DNA of 64,000 nt from Acidisarcina sp. (GCA_035539175.1 DATLIY010000008.1:124001-188000); one strand, 5' to 3'; positions 1 through 8,518 are shown, counted from the stretch's first letter. Notes: a model not told the origin generated them from the sequence alone. Numbers and translations are program-made.

Positions 1-293
1 GCTGACAGGCCCATCTTCCCCAGGGAAAGCGCCTCATAAAACAGCGCAACCGAGAGCCCGGCAACCAGACCACACAGAATGCCGAGCATCTTCCCTCGGG
101 CGGAAGGCAGGGGTGTCCCAAGCCAATACAGGAGGGCAAGCAGCATCAGCAGGCTCAGGCCATGCACCAGCGCGACCGTCACAAACGGGGAGGCGCGGCG
201 CACCGCCATCCCTCCGGCAAAGTCGCCGCCGCCCCACGCCGCTGCAGATAGAAGCCCGAGCGCAGTCGCGCCCAGGGTTGGCCCACCCGGCAT
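1..293 (-). CDS. EamA/DMT-family transporter, N-terminal part (runs off left edge)
   Basis: The visible 97 residues are very hydrophobic and begin MPGGPTLGATALGLLSAAAW, followed by GGGDFAGGMAVRRASPF. This is the typical first half-repeat of EamA (drug/metabolite transporter) permeases, with about three membrane helices in view. The start ATG overlaps the TGA of the upstream VWFA gene by one base (TGATG at 291-295), so the two are probably translationally coupled. The substrate cannot be told from this part. The family call is fairly safe because of the opening helix pattern, and the C-terminal repeat lies outside the window. Confidence 0.7.
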   Translation of the reverse strand, partial: MPGGPTLGATALGLLSAAAWGGGDFAGGMAVRRASPFVTVALVHGLSLLMLLALLYWLGTPLPSARGKMLGILCGLVAGLSVALFYEALSLGKMGLS

Positions 294-1594
294 CACCGGC
301 TTCTAGCGTCGGATGCCGAGGGGTAGTAGCCGTCGCGTGCGATCACTTCCAGATTCGGGCGTGCTACATCGACGCGAATCTTGCGATACTTGCCGTCGAT
401 GACCGGCTGATGGCTGATGTAGCCCAGCGTGTATTGCGTGCGGATCGACTCCGTCAGATTCGCAATCGATTTCTCGATTCCACTCACCGAGTTTTCCGAG
501 TCCAGCGTTCCGCCCGTCGTCAGCGCATACTTCGGAAGAATGTTGTTTGTCGGCAATCCCCAGATGTGGAACTTGTCCAGATAGCCGACGCCCCAGGTGG
601 CCGAATCTCCCACCAGAGTGCCGTATACCGCGATCTTGTTGGTCAGCAGGTAGCGAACCACTTCCCGGTAGGAGGCCTTGCTCCCCGCCTCTTTCCCATC
701 GCTGATCACGTAGATCACGCGGCGGCGTCCTTTTTCGCGCCCGGCCGTTTCCTGCGCTGCTCGCAGAATCGCATCGTTGAGCGTATGAACTTCCTTCGGA
801 ATCGTAAGCACCCCGGCGCTATTGCGCTGCGGCGTCAGGTTCGGATCGACCGAGTGTCCGTTAATCATCGGACCGCTGGCCAGGGGACCGGAATTCACCG
901 GCACACCCATATCGCGACCCGGCTTTTTGGAGCGTTCAATCGCCATCGCCAGCCGCCCGCTCTGGGACGCGGTAAACTCCGTCGCCTGCTCCACCCCATT
1001 GCTATAGGTGAACAGAGAGACCTCATCCTGCGGAGTCAGCGCGCCGGTAATCTCCGCCAGCGCGTCGTTCACCTTGCGCATCGTTTCGGTCGAAACAGAC
1101 TGGTCGATCACAAACGAAATCGAGAGCGGGAAAGGATCCACCGTGAAGAGTTGCAGCCGCTGGCGCTGGTCGTTCTCGTAGATCTTGAAATCCCGGTACG
1201 TGAGCCCTGCCACCAGGTGCCCCTTGGAGTCGCGAACCGTCACCGGCACTTCGACAAAGTTTACCGGTACGCGGATCACCGTCGCCGGGCCCTGACCCGG
1301 TTCAGGAAGCATCTCTGGCGGCGCTTCCTGCTGGGAATTTGAAGGCGCAATCTGTACGGATGGAGGTGCCGAGGGCGAAGCCACTCCTGTCGGCGAGTCC
1401 GGGGTCGCCGATTTGCCCGGTGCGATCTGATTCCGCAGATCCCCCAGTCCAGGAGCGCTCTGCGGCGCTGGCGTCTCCACCAGCCCACCCGTGCTGCTCT
1501 GGGGCGCAGGCGCGTCGGGAACATCCTGCTTTTGCTGTTGCGGCTGTCCTGATACAAGAAGGGCCAGCACTATGGACAAGAAACCTGCGGTCAC
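293..1594 (-). CDS. VWFA-related acidobacterial secreted protein
   Basis: A 433-residue protein with a GTG start behind a G-rich site, an N-terminal signal-like helix (MTAGFLSIVLALLVSG), and a low-complexity Pro/Gln/Ser region to about residue 110. Next comes the conserved lead-in VPVNFVEVPVTVRDSKGHLV and then a von Willebrand A domain. The MIDAS-like metal site reads DQSVS in FVIDQSVSTE, and a second conserved strand reads VIYVISDGKEAG. The ending VIARDGYYP is typical of the VWFA-related family that is abundant in Acidobacteriota. Function is unknown; export and protein-protein or matrix contacts are inferred. It is divergent from a second VWFA protein across a 145-bp gap and coupled to an EamA transporter downstream. 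Confidence 0.85.
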   Translation of the reverse strand: MTAGFLSIVLALLVSGQPQQQKQDVPDAPAPQSSTGGLVETPAPQSAPGLGDLRNQIAPGKSATPDSPTGVASPSAPPSVQIAPSNSQQEAPPEMLPEPGQGPATVIRVPVNFVEVPVTVRDSKGHLVAGLTYRDFKIYENDQRQRLQLFTVDPFPLSISFVIDQSVSTETMRKVNDALAEITGALTPQDEVSLFTYSNGVEQATEFTASQSGRLAMAIERSKKPGRDMGVPVNSGPLASGPMINGHSVDPNLTPQRNSAGVLTIPKEVHTLNDAILRAAQETAGREKGRRRVIYVISDGKEAGSKASYREVVRYLLTNKIAVYGTLVGDSATWGVGYLDKFHIWGLPTNNILPKYALTTGGTLDSENSVSGIEKSIANLTESIRTQYTLGYISHQPVIDGKYRKIRVDVARPNLEVIARDGYYPSASDARSR

Positions 1595-1739
1595 CAGAGA
1601 ACCCCCGAACCTGACAGAAATTAAGATGCGCCCGTGCCATTTGCCAGGCCGGGTATCGCCAACTGTCAGAGTACCAGATCTGAACCTTTTTCCTGTTGCT
1701 TACCAGCACCTTCGCAACTTTAGCCATAGGGTGGTTGCT

Positions 1740-2837
1740 ATGCTGACTTTAACCATGGATCTACGTCTAAAAAAGATGCCGAATCGTAAGCTGAGTCTCG
1801 TCCTGCTGCTGGCCTCGGCCACCCTTGGACTTCAGGCGCAGGTAGCCCCGTCTCCCGATGCACCACCCGTCAGCACCGCGCCGGATACCGAGAGCGTTGC
1901 GCAGGATGCTCCCATGGAGACCCTGAAGGTCAACGTCAACCTGGTCAGCCTCTACTTCACGGTGCGGGATCGGCGAAATGGCCTCATCTCCAACCTCACC
2001 CGGGACGACTGCAGCGTCTTCGAGGACAAAGCACCGCAGAAGCTCAAGAACTTCTCGGCAGAAGCCGACCAGCCCCTCACCCTCGGCATCCTGCTCGACA
2101 CCAGCGGCAGCCAGCAGAACGTCCTGCCTCTCGAGCAGCAGGTCGGCAGCCAGTTTCTCGAGCGGATTCTTCGCCCCAAGGATGAGGCCTTCCTCATCTC
2201 CTTCGACGTAGGCGTGGACTTGCTGCAGGACTACACCAGCAACGCGCACCAACTGCAGCGAGCCATGAACAAGGCGGTGATCAATACCGCTGGCGGAAAC
2301 GGAGCCGGGGGTGTTCCCGGCATCGGGCAGGGGCCCATCCCTCAACACGGAACCCCCAAGGGAACCCTGCTCTACGATGCCGTCTATCTCGCTGCAAATG
2401 AAAAGCTTCGCCAGGAGACTGGCCGCAAGGCCATGATCCTGCTCACGGACGGAGAAGACCAGGGCAGCCAGGAAAAGATCACCGGCGCGATTGAGGCGGC
2501 ACAGAAGGCGAATACCATCGCCTACGTACTGCTCATTGCCGATCGCGGCTTCTACTTCAATGGCATGATCGGTGGCTATACCGGCGATGCCGCCATGCGA
2601 AAGCTGGCAGAGGAAACCGGAGGACGCGTCATCGACGTGGGCAACAATGGCAAAAAACTGGAGGCGGCCTTCAAGCAAATAGAGGATGAGCTACGCACCC
2701 AGTACCTTGCCAATTACACGCCCACCAACAGCAAGCTGGATGGCAGCTACCGCCACATCGACATCCAATGCAAGGGCGACGGTCTCAAAGTGCAAGCCCG
2801 CAAAGGCTACTACGCCCAGAGGCCAGACGAACAATAA
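1740..2837 (+). CDS. VWFA-related acidobacterial secreted protein
   Basis: A 365-residue paralogue of the divergent upstream gene. I chose ATG 1740 because AGGGTGG lies five bases before it; ATG 1776 (MPNRKLSLVLLLASATLG) would give a cleaner signal peptide. The mature part has the family lead-in (LKVNVNLVSLYFTVRDRRNG), the MIDAS motif DTSGS in LGILLDTSGSQQN, a glycine-rich loop (NGAGGVPGIGQG), the strand MILLTDGEDQGSQ, and the ending LKVQARKGYYAQ. The reading frame extends upstream to 1491, but that part overlaps the opposite gene and is not signal-like. No enzymatic function can be claimed. Confidence 0.85.
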   Translation: MLTLTMDLRLKKMPNRKLSLVLLLASATLGLQAQVAPSPDAPPVSTAPDTESVAQDAPMETLKVNVNLVSLYFTVRDRRNGLISNLTRDDCSVFEDKAPQKLKNFSAEADQPLTLGILLDTSGSQQNVLPLEQQVGSQFLERILRPKDEAFLISFDVGVDLLQDYTSNAHQLQRAMNKAVINTAGGNGAGGVPGIGQGPIPQHGTPKGTLLYDAVYLAANEKLRQETGRKAMILLTDGEDQGSQEKITGAIEAAQKANTIAYVLLIADRGFYFNGMIGGYTGDAAMRKLAEETGGRVIDVGNNGKKLEAAFKQIEDELRTQYLANYTPTNSKLDGSYRHIDIQCKGDGLKVQARKGYYAQRPDEQ

Positions 2838-3022
2838 ACACGGCATTCGCTTCCCGTCGAAACGTTGCGGGCGGAGCGCTCTGCCAGCGCCCCCTGCAAC
2901 CTATAGCGCGCATCCCCCGGCGGCAGCCCTCGTCCCCAAGGGGCGTTAGATATGAGTTACTTGCCATTGAAATCGTTGAAGTTGTCATTACCTCTTTCCC
3001 TTTACGGTGCATCCTAGGATTT

Positions 3023-3059
3023 AGGAACTCTACCGCGGGAACCCTAAGCGGTAGTTCCT
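3023..3059 (+). promoter_or_regulatory. Hairpin in the leader of the DUF3011 gene
   Basis: Two stacked stems, AGGAACT with AGTTCCT (3023-3029/3053-3059) and ACCGC with GCGGT (3032-3036/3048-3052), are separated by a two-base bulge and close an 11-base loop. The structure ends just before the ribosome-binding stretch GAGAGG at 3064-3069 and the ATG at 3077. No T-run follows, so a translational or mRNA-stability element is more likely than a terminator. Function is inferred only. Confidence 0.4.
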
Positions 3060-3076
3060 GGAAGAGAGGTTTGACG

Positions 3077-4081
3077 ATGAAGCGTTTCATTTTGGGGAGC
3101 CTGCTGCTCGCTGCATTTTGCTGTGTAGTGCCGCGCGCTGCGCTGGCGCAGAATACAGTTCGCTGTAATTCGGATGATGGCGGGCGACATCACTGCGCCG
3201 CCAATGTTCGTGGTGGGGTGCAACTTTCCCGGCAGATCAGCGGCTCTCCCTGCATCCTGAATCGGACCTGGGGCACCGATTCGCGTAGCATCTGGGTGGA
3301 TAAGGGCTGCCGCGCCGAGTTTACCGTCGGGAATGCCAGCTACACACCAAATGCCTATGGCCAAACGGTGCGCTGCACCTCAGACGATGGCGGGCGCCAC
3401 TACTGCAATGCCAACGTAGCGAGCGGCGTGCAGCTTGCGCAGCAACTCAGCGGCTCCCCTTGTGTGGAGGGGCAGACTTGGGGCTATGATTCGCGGGGCA
3501 TCTGGGTGGATCAGGGCTGCCGCGCGGACTTCAGCGTCGGCACCGGAAACTATAACGGCGGGAACTACGGTGGAAATTACGGCGGCAATGGCTCGGGCCA
3601 GACGATCCGCTGCAGCTCCGACGATGGCGGTCGCCACTACTGCAACGCCAATGTAAACGGCGGCGTGCAGCTCTCCCAGCAGATCAGTGGCACTCCCTGC
3701 GTACAGGGGCAGACCTGGGGCTACGATCAACGCGGCATCTGGGTAGATAGAGGCTGCCGTGCCGACTTCGTCATCGGAAGCGGAAGCTATAACGGCGGGA
3801 ACTACGGGGGCAATTACGGCGGCAACTATGGCACAGGCCAGACGATCCGCTGCAGCTCCGATGATGGCAACCGTCACTATTGCAATACCAACGTAAACGG
3901 CGGCGTTCGGCTCTCGCAGCAGATCAGCGGCACTCCCTGCGTACAGGGAGAGTCCTGGGGCTACGATCAACGCGGTATCTGGGTGGATAAAGGTTGCCGT
4001 GCCGACTTCATCGTCGGTGGCGGAAGGTACAACAATGGTCGCCGCCACGATCGCGACGATGACCACGACGACAACCGCTGA
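3077..4081 (+). CDS. Secreted four-repeat DUF3011 protein
   Basis: A 334-residue protein with a clear signal peptide (MKRFILGSLLLAAFCCVVPRAALAQ) and GAGAGG ahead of the ATG. The mature protein is four copies of a roughly 60-residue DUF3011 unit of the form RCxSDDGxRHYC, then GVQLSQQISGxPC, then WGYDxRGIWVDxGCRADF. Each copy has four conserved cysteines, which could form two disulfides per repeat. Linkers between repeats 2, 3 and 4 are Gly/Asn/Tyr-rich (NYGGNYGGN), and the tail is Arg/Asp/His-rich (HDRDDDHDD). DUF3011 proteins are described as secreted or lectin-like, but no activity is established. The acidic/His tail could bind metal, which is inference. Confidence 0.85.
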   Translation: MKRFILGSLLLAAFCCVVPRAALAQNTVRCNSDDGGRHHCAANVRGGVQLSRQISGSPCILNRTWGTDSRSIWVDKGCRAEFTVGNASYTPNAYGQTVRCTSDDGGRHYCNANVASGVQLAQQLSGSPCVEGQTWGYDSRGIWVDQGCRADFSVGTGNYNGGNYGGNYGGNGSGQTIRCSSDDGGRHYCNANVNGGVQLSQQISGTPCVQGQTWGYDQRGIWVDRGCRADFVIGSGSYNGGNYGGNYGGNYGTGQTIRCSSDDGNRHYCNTNVNGGVRLSQQISGTPCVQGESWGYDQRGIWVDKGCRADFIVGGGRYNNGRRHDRDDDHDDNR

Positions 4082-4145
4082 TTTGGCGGCCATGCGTGTC
4101 CACGTTGGAGCACTGACAACAATGGCATCCTAGTGAGCACCCGGT

Positions 4146-4167
4146 TGCCATCCTAAGCGAAGCGAAG
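4146..4167 (-). repeat. Relic of a dispersed intergenic repeat
   Basis: Read on the minus strand, this has the core TTCGCTTCGCTTAGGATG. It matches, with one mismatch in 18 bases, the core at 37500-37517 that starts the tandem array there. It lies between the convergent DUF3011 and M23 genes, in a 201-bp gap that otherwise shows nothing recognisable. Confidence 0.45.
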
Positions 4168-4282
4168 AAGAGGGCTGCCGCTTACCTTCTTTGTCCGCTA
4201 ACAGCAAGGCGCAAAAACCGAGTGCAGTCATTCTCCCGTGGAATGGCTGCACTCGCTGCCATCCAGCCATCCAGGTCTATCC

Positions 4283-5266
4283 CTACTTCGCCGGAAACTC
4301 CGGCAGCTTCAACGAAAACAACTTGGCTGGATCGAGATAGGCTCCCTGCCACCGCACAGCCATATGCAAATGGGGCCCAGTCACGCGGCCGGTTGCACCG
4401 CTCAAACCAATTTCCTGCCCCTTCCGAACCTGTTCGCCTGCGGTTACCTCGATGCGGGAGAGGTGCATGTACAGAGTCATGAACTGCTGCCCGTGATCGA
4501 TCACCACCAGGCCACCTTCGTAAAAGAGATTCTTTGCCAGGACGACCTCCCCGGCGTTTGCCGCTCTCACACGCGTTCCCACCCTCGCGCGAAAATCCAT
4601 GCCGCGATGGATGCTTGCCGTCTCCCCGTTGAAGACGCGGCGGGTGCCAAACGAGTCGGTTGCAGGTGCATTTACCGGGAGCACAAAGTTGCTCCTCCAC
4701 TCGACCGCCGGCAGTTGGTGGGCAAAGGCTGCGTCCTTGACCTTCTTCTCCTCGGCAATTCGCACCAGCGTCGGAGCGTCCGGTTCGACGAACTGGCTGG
4801 GCACACGCAGCTCCACCGTCTTGTACGCCGATGGAACGATCTCGATTTCCCGGCTGGCCCGCGCCGTCTCTCCCCCCGGCAATGCGGCTTCGATCGAGAG
4901 CTCCTGCCTGCCCGGAGTCTCCTCCACGTCCACTCCCGCCAGCGCATACCATTTGCCGGGCTGGCTCGCCTGCGTAAATACCAGATCATGCCCCAGCCAA
5001 TGTCCCTTCACGCCAATCGCGGAGCCGCCCACCTCCACCGTAAAGACGCATGGCGAACCCACTGCCAGGGGCTGCGGTTCCCAATTGACCCTGCGGATCG
5101 CCGCGTCGCTCTGCGCCCTGGCCATACCCACGGCACCCGGCAAAATGGCAATCCCCAAGAGAATCCACAAGGCAGGCAGCAGTGCAGCGATTCTCCCGGC
5201 TCGCCTCATCCAGGCCCGGCTCCCATCAGCCCTCCCGTCCGGGCCCACCCCATATCCGCAGTTCAT
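4283..5266 (-). CDS. Secreted M23 (LytM-type) zinc metallopeptidase
   Basis: A 327-residue protein with an N-terminal hydrophobic signal segment (RIAALLPALWILLGIAILPG), a beta-rich linker, and a C-terminal M23 peptidase domain from about residue 205. The first zinc-site motif is HRGMDF (HxxxD) and the second is GPHLHMAV (HxH). The loop GGLVVIDHGQQFMTLYMHL is typical of LytM domains. It probably cuts peptidoglycan cross-bridges in the periplasm or controls amidases. All expected metal ligands are present, so it should be catalytically active rather than an EnvC-like decoy. The start may instead be ATG 5209 (MRRAGRIAALL), which gives a more usual signal peptide. It is convergent with the DUF3011 gene. 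Confidence 0.88.
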   Translation of the reverse strand: MNCGYGVGPDGRADGSRAWMRRAGRIAALLPALWILLGIAILPGAVGMARAQSDAAIRRVNWEPQPLAVGSPCVFTVEVGGSAIGVKGHWLGHDLVFTQASQPGKWYALAGVDVEETPGRQELSIEAALPGGETARASREIEIVPSAYKTVELRVPSQFVEPDAPTLVRIAEEKKVKDAAFAHQLPAVEWRSNFVLPVNAPATDSFGTRRVFNGETASIHRGMDFRARVGTRVRAANAGEVVLAKNLFYEGGLVVIDHGQQFMTLYMHLSRIEVTAGEQVRKGQEIGLSGATGRVTGPHLHMAVRWQGAYLDPAKLFSLKLPEFPAK

Positions 5267-5967
5267 ACCCTCACAGTAGCAAGATTCGCCGTTCTCTCTG
5301 GACGAACTCTAGCGAATCTCAGGCGAATCTCTCTGGGCTCAATCCACCATGGCGAAATTTCATGCTGAATCTGGCAGAAAAGGCAGCACCGTTCTTGTTG
5401 CAACCGACCCCCTTTTCCTTGAAGGATGCACATGCTTTCAACAGCTCGAAGGTCGCGCATCGCCAGCAACCAAGGCAGGATGACAGTTTTTGTGTAAACG
5501 CCAGAGTAAAATTCGTGCGCTCTTCGCCCCATATTCCCCGTTTACAGGTCGCTCCGCACTTCGTACTCTTGGCAAGCGTTCCGGAAATATTCGGAACACA
5601 ACTTTCGCCTATTTGAACCACAACTTGAGTTAGAGCAGAAGCTCGCAGGCATGCGCCCGGCTTCGATGGCTCGAAGATCTGCCATGTTCCGGCCCAACTG
5701 CCGTGAAGGGATGCGGATTCTTCCGGCTGTCGCCCGGTGCCTGGCAACCATCGCCCGCAGCTTCTGCTCTCCGCAACCCGGTCCGAAGCTGGGCAGAGCG
5801 GCACCGCGTGAGCGGACGGAGAAGCCTTTGCGCTTTTTCGCCTGTGCACGGGGAGCGGCGTTCTATTTCCTCCGGACCGGGTTGTGCCACCTATTGCATT
5901 TCCAGGTGCACGAAGACGTGCGCCTCGAAACCGCCCCGCTCACAACCTCCGGGGCAGTCAGGATGTC
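5267..5967. other. Long intergenic region with two small dyads
   Basis: No convincing gene is seen in these 700 bases; open frames here lack ribosome sites and protein-like composition. Two inverted repeats are visible: GTTCCG-N8-CGGAAC at 5578-5597, and CTTCGA-N4-TCGAAG at 5661-5676. The first has the shape of a repressor site. The divergent M23 and receiver genes must have their promoters here. Confidence 0.4.
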
Positions 5968-6426
5968 ATGAGGCCCAAGAAAACTATTCTCTGCGTAGAC
6001 GACAATCAACAAGCACTCTCCGTACGTCAATTCATGCTGGAAACACGCGGCTATCGCGTGTTGAGCGCAACTACCCCAGAAGAAGCGCTGGATATATTCG
6101 CCCAGGGCGGCATTGATCTCGTTCTCAGCGATCTGCTGATGCCCCGCATGGATGGCAACGAACTCGTTCGCCGCATGAAGGAGCTCACCCCGGAAACCCC
6201 GATGATTCTCCTCAGCGGCAGCGTCAAGGCCTTTGATCGGGCCGACAGGGCCGATGCCTTCCTGCCCAAAGGAGCCTGCTCCGCGGCTGAGATCCTCGAT
6301 CGCATCCGTCTGCTGATCGCCCGCAAGCGTGGCCCCAAGCGCACCACCGTGCCGCACGTCTCCGCTCCCCGGCACCAGGACAGCTATGCCCCCGAGGCGC
6401 TGTCCGAGGTCGCCGTCGCATCCTGA
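5968..6426 (+). CDS. Single-domain response regulator (CheY-like receiver)
   Basis: A 152-residue protein that is a receiver domain plus a short basic tail. Motifs in order are the acidic pair in ILCVDDN, the phospho-acceptor aspartate in DLVLSDLLMPRMDG, the Ser switch residue in ILLSGSV, and the conserved lysine in FLPKG. The start ATG 5968 was chosen because the receiver fold begins within five residues and AGGA lies four to five bases upstream; the open frame extends to 5884. There is no output domain and no kinase beside it, so its partner is unknown. The tail (RKRGPKRTTVPHV) is likely disordered. Confidence 0.85.
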   Translation: MRPKKTILCVDDNQQALSVRQFMLETRGYRVLSATTPEEALDIFAQGGIDLVLSDLLMPRMDGNELVRRMKELTPETPMILLSGSVKAFDRADRADAFLPKGACSAAEILDRIRLLIARKRGPKRTTVPHVSAPRHQDSYAPEALSEVAVAS

Positions 6427-6517
6427 AGGTTCCTTTGCTGCATCATTGCGGGAGGGGAGCTCGCTTTCCGGGCTCCCCGGGCTATCTCCCTCCGCCATCC
6501 CCAGTTACAATCGGTGT

Positions 6518-7285
6518 GTGCAACCCATCATCGTCGCCGACAAACTGAGCAAGGTCTACCACGCTGGAAAAATCGAAGTCCCCGCGCTGCGCAACGTTTC
6601 CTTCTCTATCGAACCGGGAGAGTTCGTCAGCATTGTCGGCCCCTCCGGCAGCGGGAAATCGACGCTGTTCTATGTACTCGGCGGGCTCACGCACGCTACC
6701 TCCGGCAGCGTCAAGATCGATGGCGTGGACTTCGCTAGCCTTACCGATGCCGAGCGCACGAGCATGCGCAAGTCGAAGATCGGCTTCGTCTTCCAGAAGT
6801 TCAACTTGCTGCCCACGCTTTCCGCCCTCGATAACATCGAGATCGCCTATGACATCTCCGGCCGCAAGGATTCGATGGATCACGCCTTTCTGACTCAGCT
6901 GGCAGACCTGCTCGGCATCACTGGCAGGTTGCAGCATCGGCCGGCGGAGCTCTCCGGTGGCGAGCAGCAGCGCGTTGCCATTGCGCGGGCACTCATTACG
7001 CATCCGGCCATCGTGCTTGCGGATGAGCCGACCGGCAATCTCGATACCAGGAATTCGGAAATCGTCCTAAAGATGCTGCAGCAGTCCAATCGCGAGTTCA
7101 AGCAGACCGTCCTGATGATTACCCATAATCCCGAGGCTGCTGCCATCGCAGACCGCATCCTGCACATGCGCGATGGTGAGATTGTCAGCGTTGAACAGGG
7201 CGCCGGCGCGCTCACCCGTACCGCTCCGACCGCGCACCAGGCACAGCCAGGCTTCGATGGAGCGGCAGCCGGAGAAGTGTTTTAA
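6518..7285 (+). CDS. LolD/MacB-type ABC transporter ATPase
   Basis: A 255-residue ATPase. It has Walker A GPSGSGKST, Q-loop FQKFNLLPT, signature LSGGEQQRVAIARAL, Walker B VLADEPTGNLD and the switch histidine in MITHN, all intact. The EPTGNLD form and the start IIVADKLSKVYHAG put it in the LolD/MacB/FtsE group, which powers lipoprotein sorting or efflux from the inner membrane. The start is taken as GTG 6518, where homology to the family begins; no strong ribosome site is seen. No permease is adjacent, but a MacB-like permease lies at 26540-27754 and could be its partner, which is inference. Confidence 0.88.
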   Translation: MQPIIVADKLSKVYHAGKIEVPALRNVSFSIEPGEFVSIVGPSGSGKSTLFYVLGGLTHATSGSVKIDGVDFASLTDAERTSMRKSKIGFVFQKFNLLPTLSALDNIEIAYDISGRKDSMDHAFLTQLADLLGITGRLQHRPAELSGGEQQRVAIARALITHPAIVLADEPTGNLDTRNSEIVLKMLQQSNREFKQTVLMITHNPEAAAIADRILHMRDGEIVSVEQGAGALTRTAPTAHQAQPGFDGAAAGEVF

Positions 7286-7315
7286 CGATAGCGCGGTCAG
7301 GCATAGCGGCCTTCG

Positions 7316-7345
7316 TTGACCTTTAGACTGCCTGACCGATATACT
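7316..7345 (+). promoter_or_regulatory. Sigma-70-type promoter of the tRNA-Gly gene
   Basis: TTGACC at 7316-7321 and TATACT at 7340-7345 are separated by 18 bases, and the tRNA begins 13 bases after the -10. The inverted pair CGGTCAGGC (7294-7302) and GCCTGACCG (7330-7338) brackets the -35. It may be the terminator stem of the preceding ABC gene or a control site. Confidence 0.65.
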
Positions 7346-7358
7346 CGATGAGTACCGA

Positions 7359-7433
<75 letters not shown>

Positions 7434-7545
7434 GTCAGCCGAGCCGCTCGGAACAGTAGTTCTCTTCTGCCCTGTATCATTAAGCCGAGAGATCTGCATG
7501 GCTGACAAAACACCGCAATGCGCCACTGATACGTCATTCCAACCC

Positions 7546-7620
7546 GGCGCGGTACCCAAGTGGTAAGGGAGAGGTCTGCAAAACCTTTATGCGTGGGTTC
7601 GATTCCCACCCGCGCCTCCA
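7546..7620 (+). tRNA. tRNA-Cys (anticodon GCA)
   Basis: Acceptor stem GGCGCGG/CCGCGCC, discriminator T73 as expected for tRNA-Cys, anticodon loop with GCA inside AGGTCTGCAAAACCT, T arm GTGGGTTCGATTCCCAC, and CCA encoded at 7618-7620. It lies 112 bases after tRNA-Gly in the same direction and is probably co-transcribed. Confidence 0.95.
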
Positions 7621-7673
7621 GTTTGTTCATAAGCCAGTTTGCTCAATCAGCTAGATCGATCCTGAGAGTTAAA

Positions 7674-7709
7674 CGCTCGCCGTAGTGAGCGAGTCTCGTG
7701 TGCTTTTTT
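7674..7709 (+). terminator. Probable terminator after the tRNA pair
   Basis: A short GC stem (CGCTC/GAGCG, 7674-7678 with 7687-7691, or the overlapping CTCGC/GCGAG) is followed after about a dozen bases by TTTTTT at 7704-7709. The stem is only five pairs, so this is a moderate call. Confidence 0.42.
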
Positions 7710-7798
7710 CCGCGAGCCCGCTGATTCTCGTAGATACTGGATGAGCACTTCAGTTAGCCAAATTCAGAGCAATCCCTTGCTTTAAGGGCCACTACATC

Positions 7799-8518
7799 AT
7801 GGCTGGAAAATCCTACTGGATTCGCCGATCGAAACGTCATCTGATACTGCTTGCGACCGCAGCCGGGATCACTTGTCTGGCCTACCTGGCGACGCCTCCA
7901 CCCGATGCTCGCCATCGCCTCAGCATGGCCACAGCGTATGCTGGCCTGATCTTTCTTGCAGCTTCTCTGTGGGTTGGACCGTGGAATGTCTTGCGGCGGC
8001 GGGCAAATCCCGTAAGCTTCGATCTGCGCCGCGACATCGGGATCTGGGCCGGAGTGCTCGCCATTCTGCATACCGCCATCGGCTTGACGGTGCATCTTCG
8101 CGGACGGATGTGGATGTACTTCTTCAAGCGGTTGCACCCTCTAAGGCTGCAAAATACCGAATTTGGCCTGGCAAACTATATCGGGCTTGGTGCAGCGATT
8201 CTATTCCTGATGCTCTTGGCAATATCGAATGACGTCTCCTTGCGATCCCTGGGAATGCGCCGATGGAAATCCCTGCAACGCTGGACCTACGTGGCCGCCG
8301 CTCTCACCGTGGCTCACGGCATCGCCTACCAGTTGATCGAAAAACGACGACTTCCCTGGGTCTTTGTCTTTGCGACGATTACCATGGCAATTTTTCTGAT
8401 TCAAACCCTGGGCTGCTTGCGAATCACGAGGGGCACCGGTTCACGTTCGACGGAGGAGACACTTGCCGGAATAACTCCTGTCGAGGTAAGGAACCATCGA
8501 GCGAACCCTCCCCAATAG
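7799..8518 (+). CDS. Ferric-reductase-like haem membrane protein (MsrQ/YedZ-like)
   Basis: A 239-residue inner-membrane protein with about six hydrophobic segments, of the ferric-reductase-like transmembrane domain type. Candidate haem-ligand histidines sit in IWAGVLAILHTAIGL (with the neighbouring TVHLRG) and VAAALTVAHGIAYQL, and SLQRWTYVA is the family loop. The family accepts electrons from quinol or flavin to feed periplasmic methionine-sulfoxide reductase (MsrP) or iron reduction. No msrP is seen beside it. The last 35 residues are polar and likely disordered. A membrane-bound haem role is well supported; the exact partner is unknown. Confidence 0.72.
   Translation: MAGKSYWIRRSKRHLILLATAAGITCLAYLATPPPDARHRLSMATAYAGLIFLAASLWVGPWNVLRRRANPVSFDLRRDIGIWAGVLAILHTAIGLTVHLRGRMWMYFFKRLHPLRLQNTEFGLANYIGLGAAILFLMLLAISNDVSLRSLGMRRWKSLQRWTYVAAALTVAHGIAYQLIEKRRLPWVFVFATITMAIFLIQTLGCLRITRGTGSRSTEETLAGITPVEVRNHRANPPQ

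Noticed and set aside
113-1342. 409-codon open frame on the plus strand
   Set aside because: It is the antisense shadow of the VWFA gene at 293-1594; arginine/histidine-rich, no family motif and no ribosome site.
5680-5860. Riboswitch-like stretch upstream of the receiver gene
   Set aside because: Some boxes looked like cobalamin or c-di-GMP elements, but neither conserved core nor pairing could be assembled.
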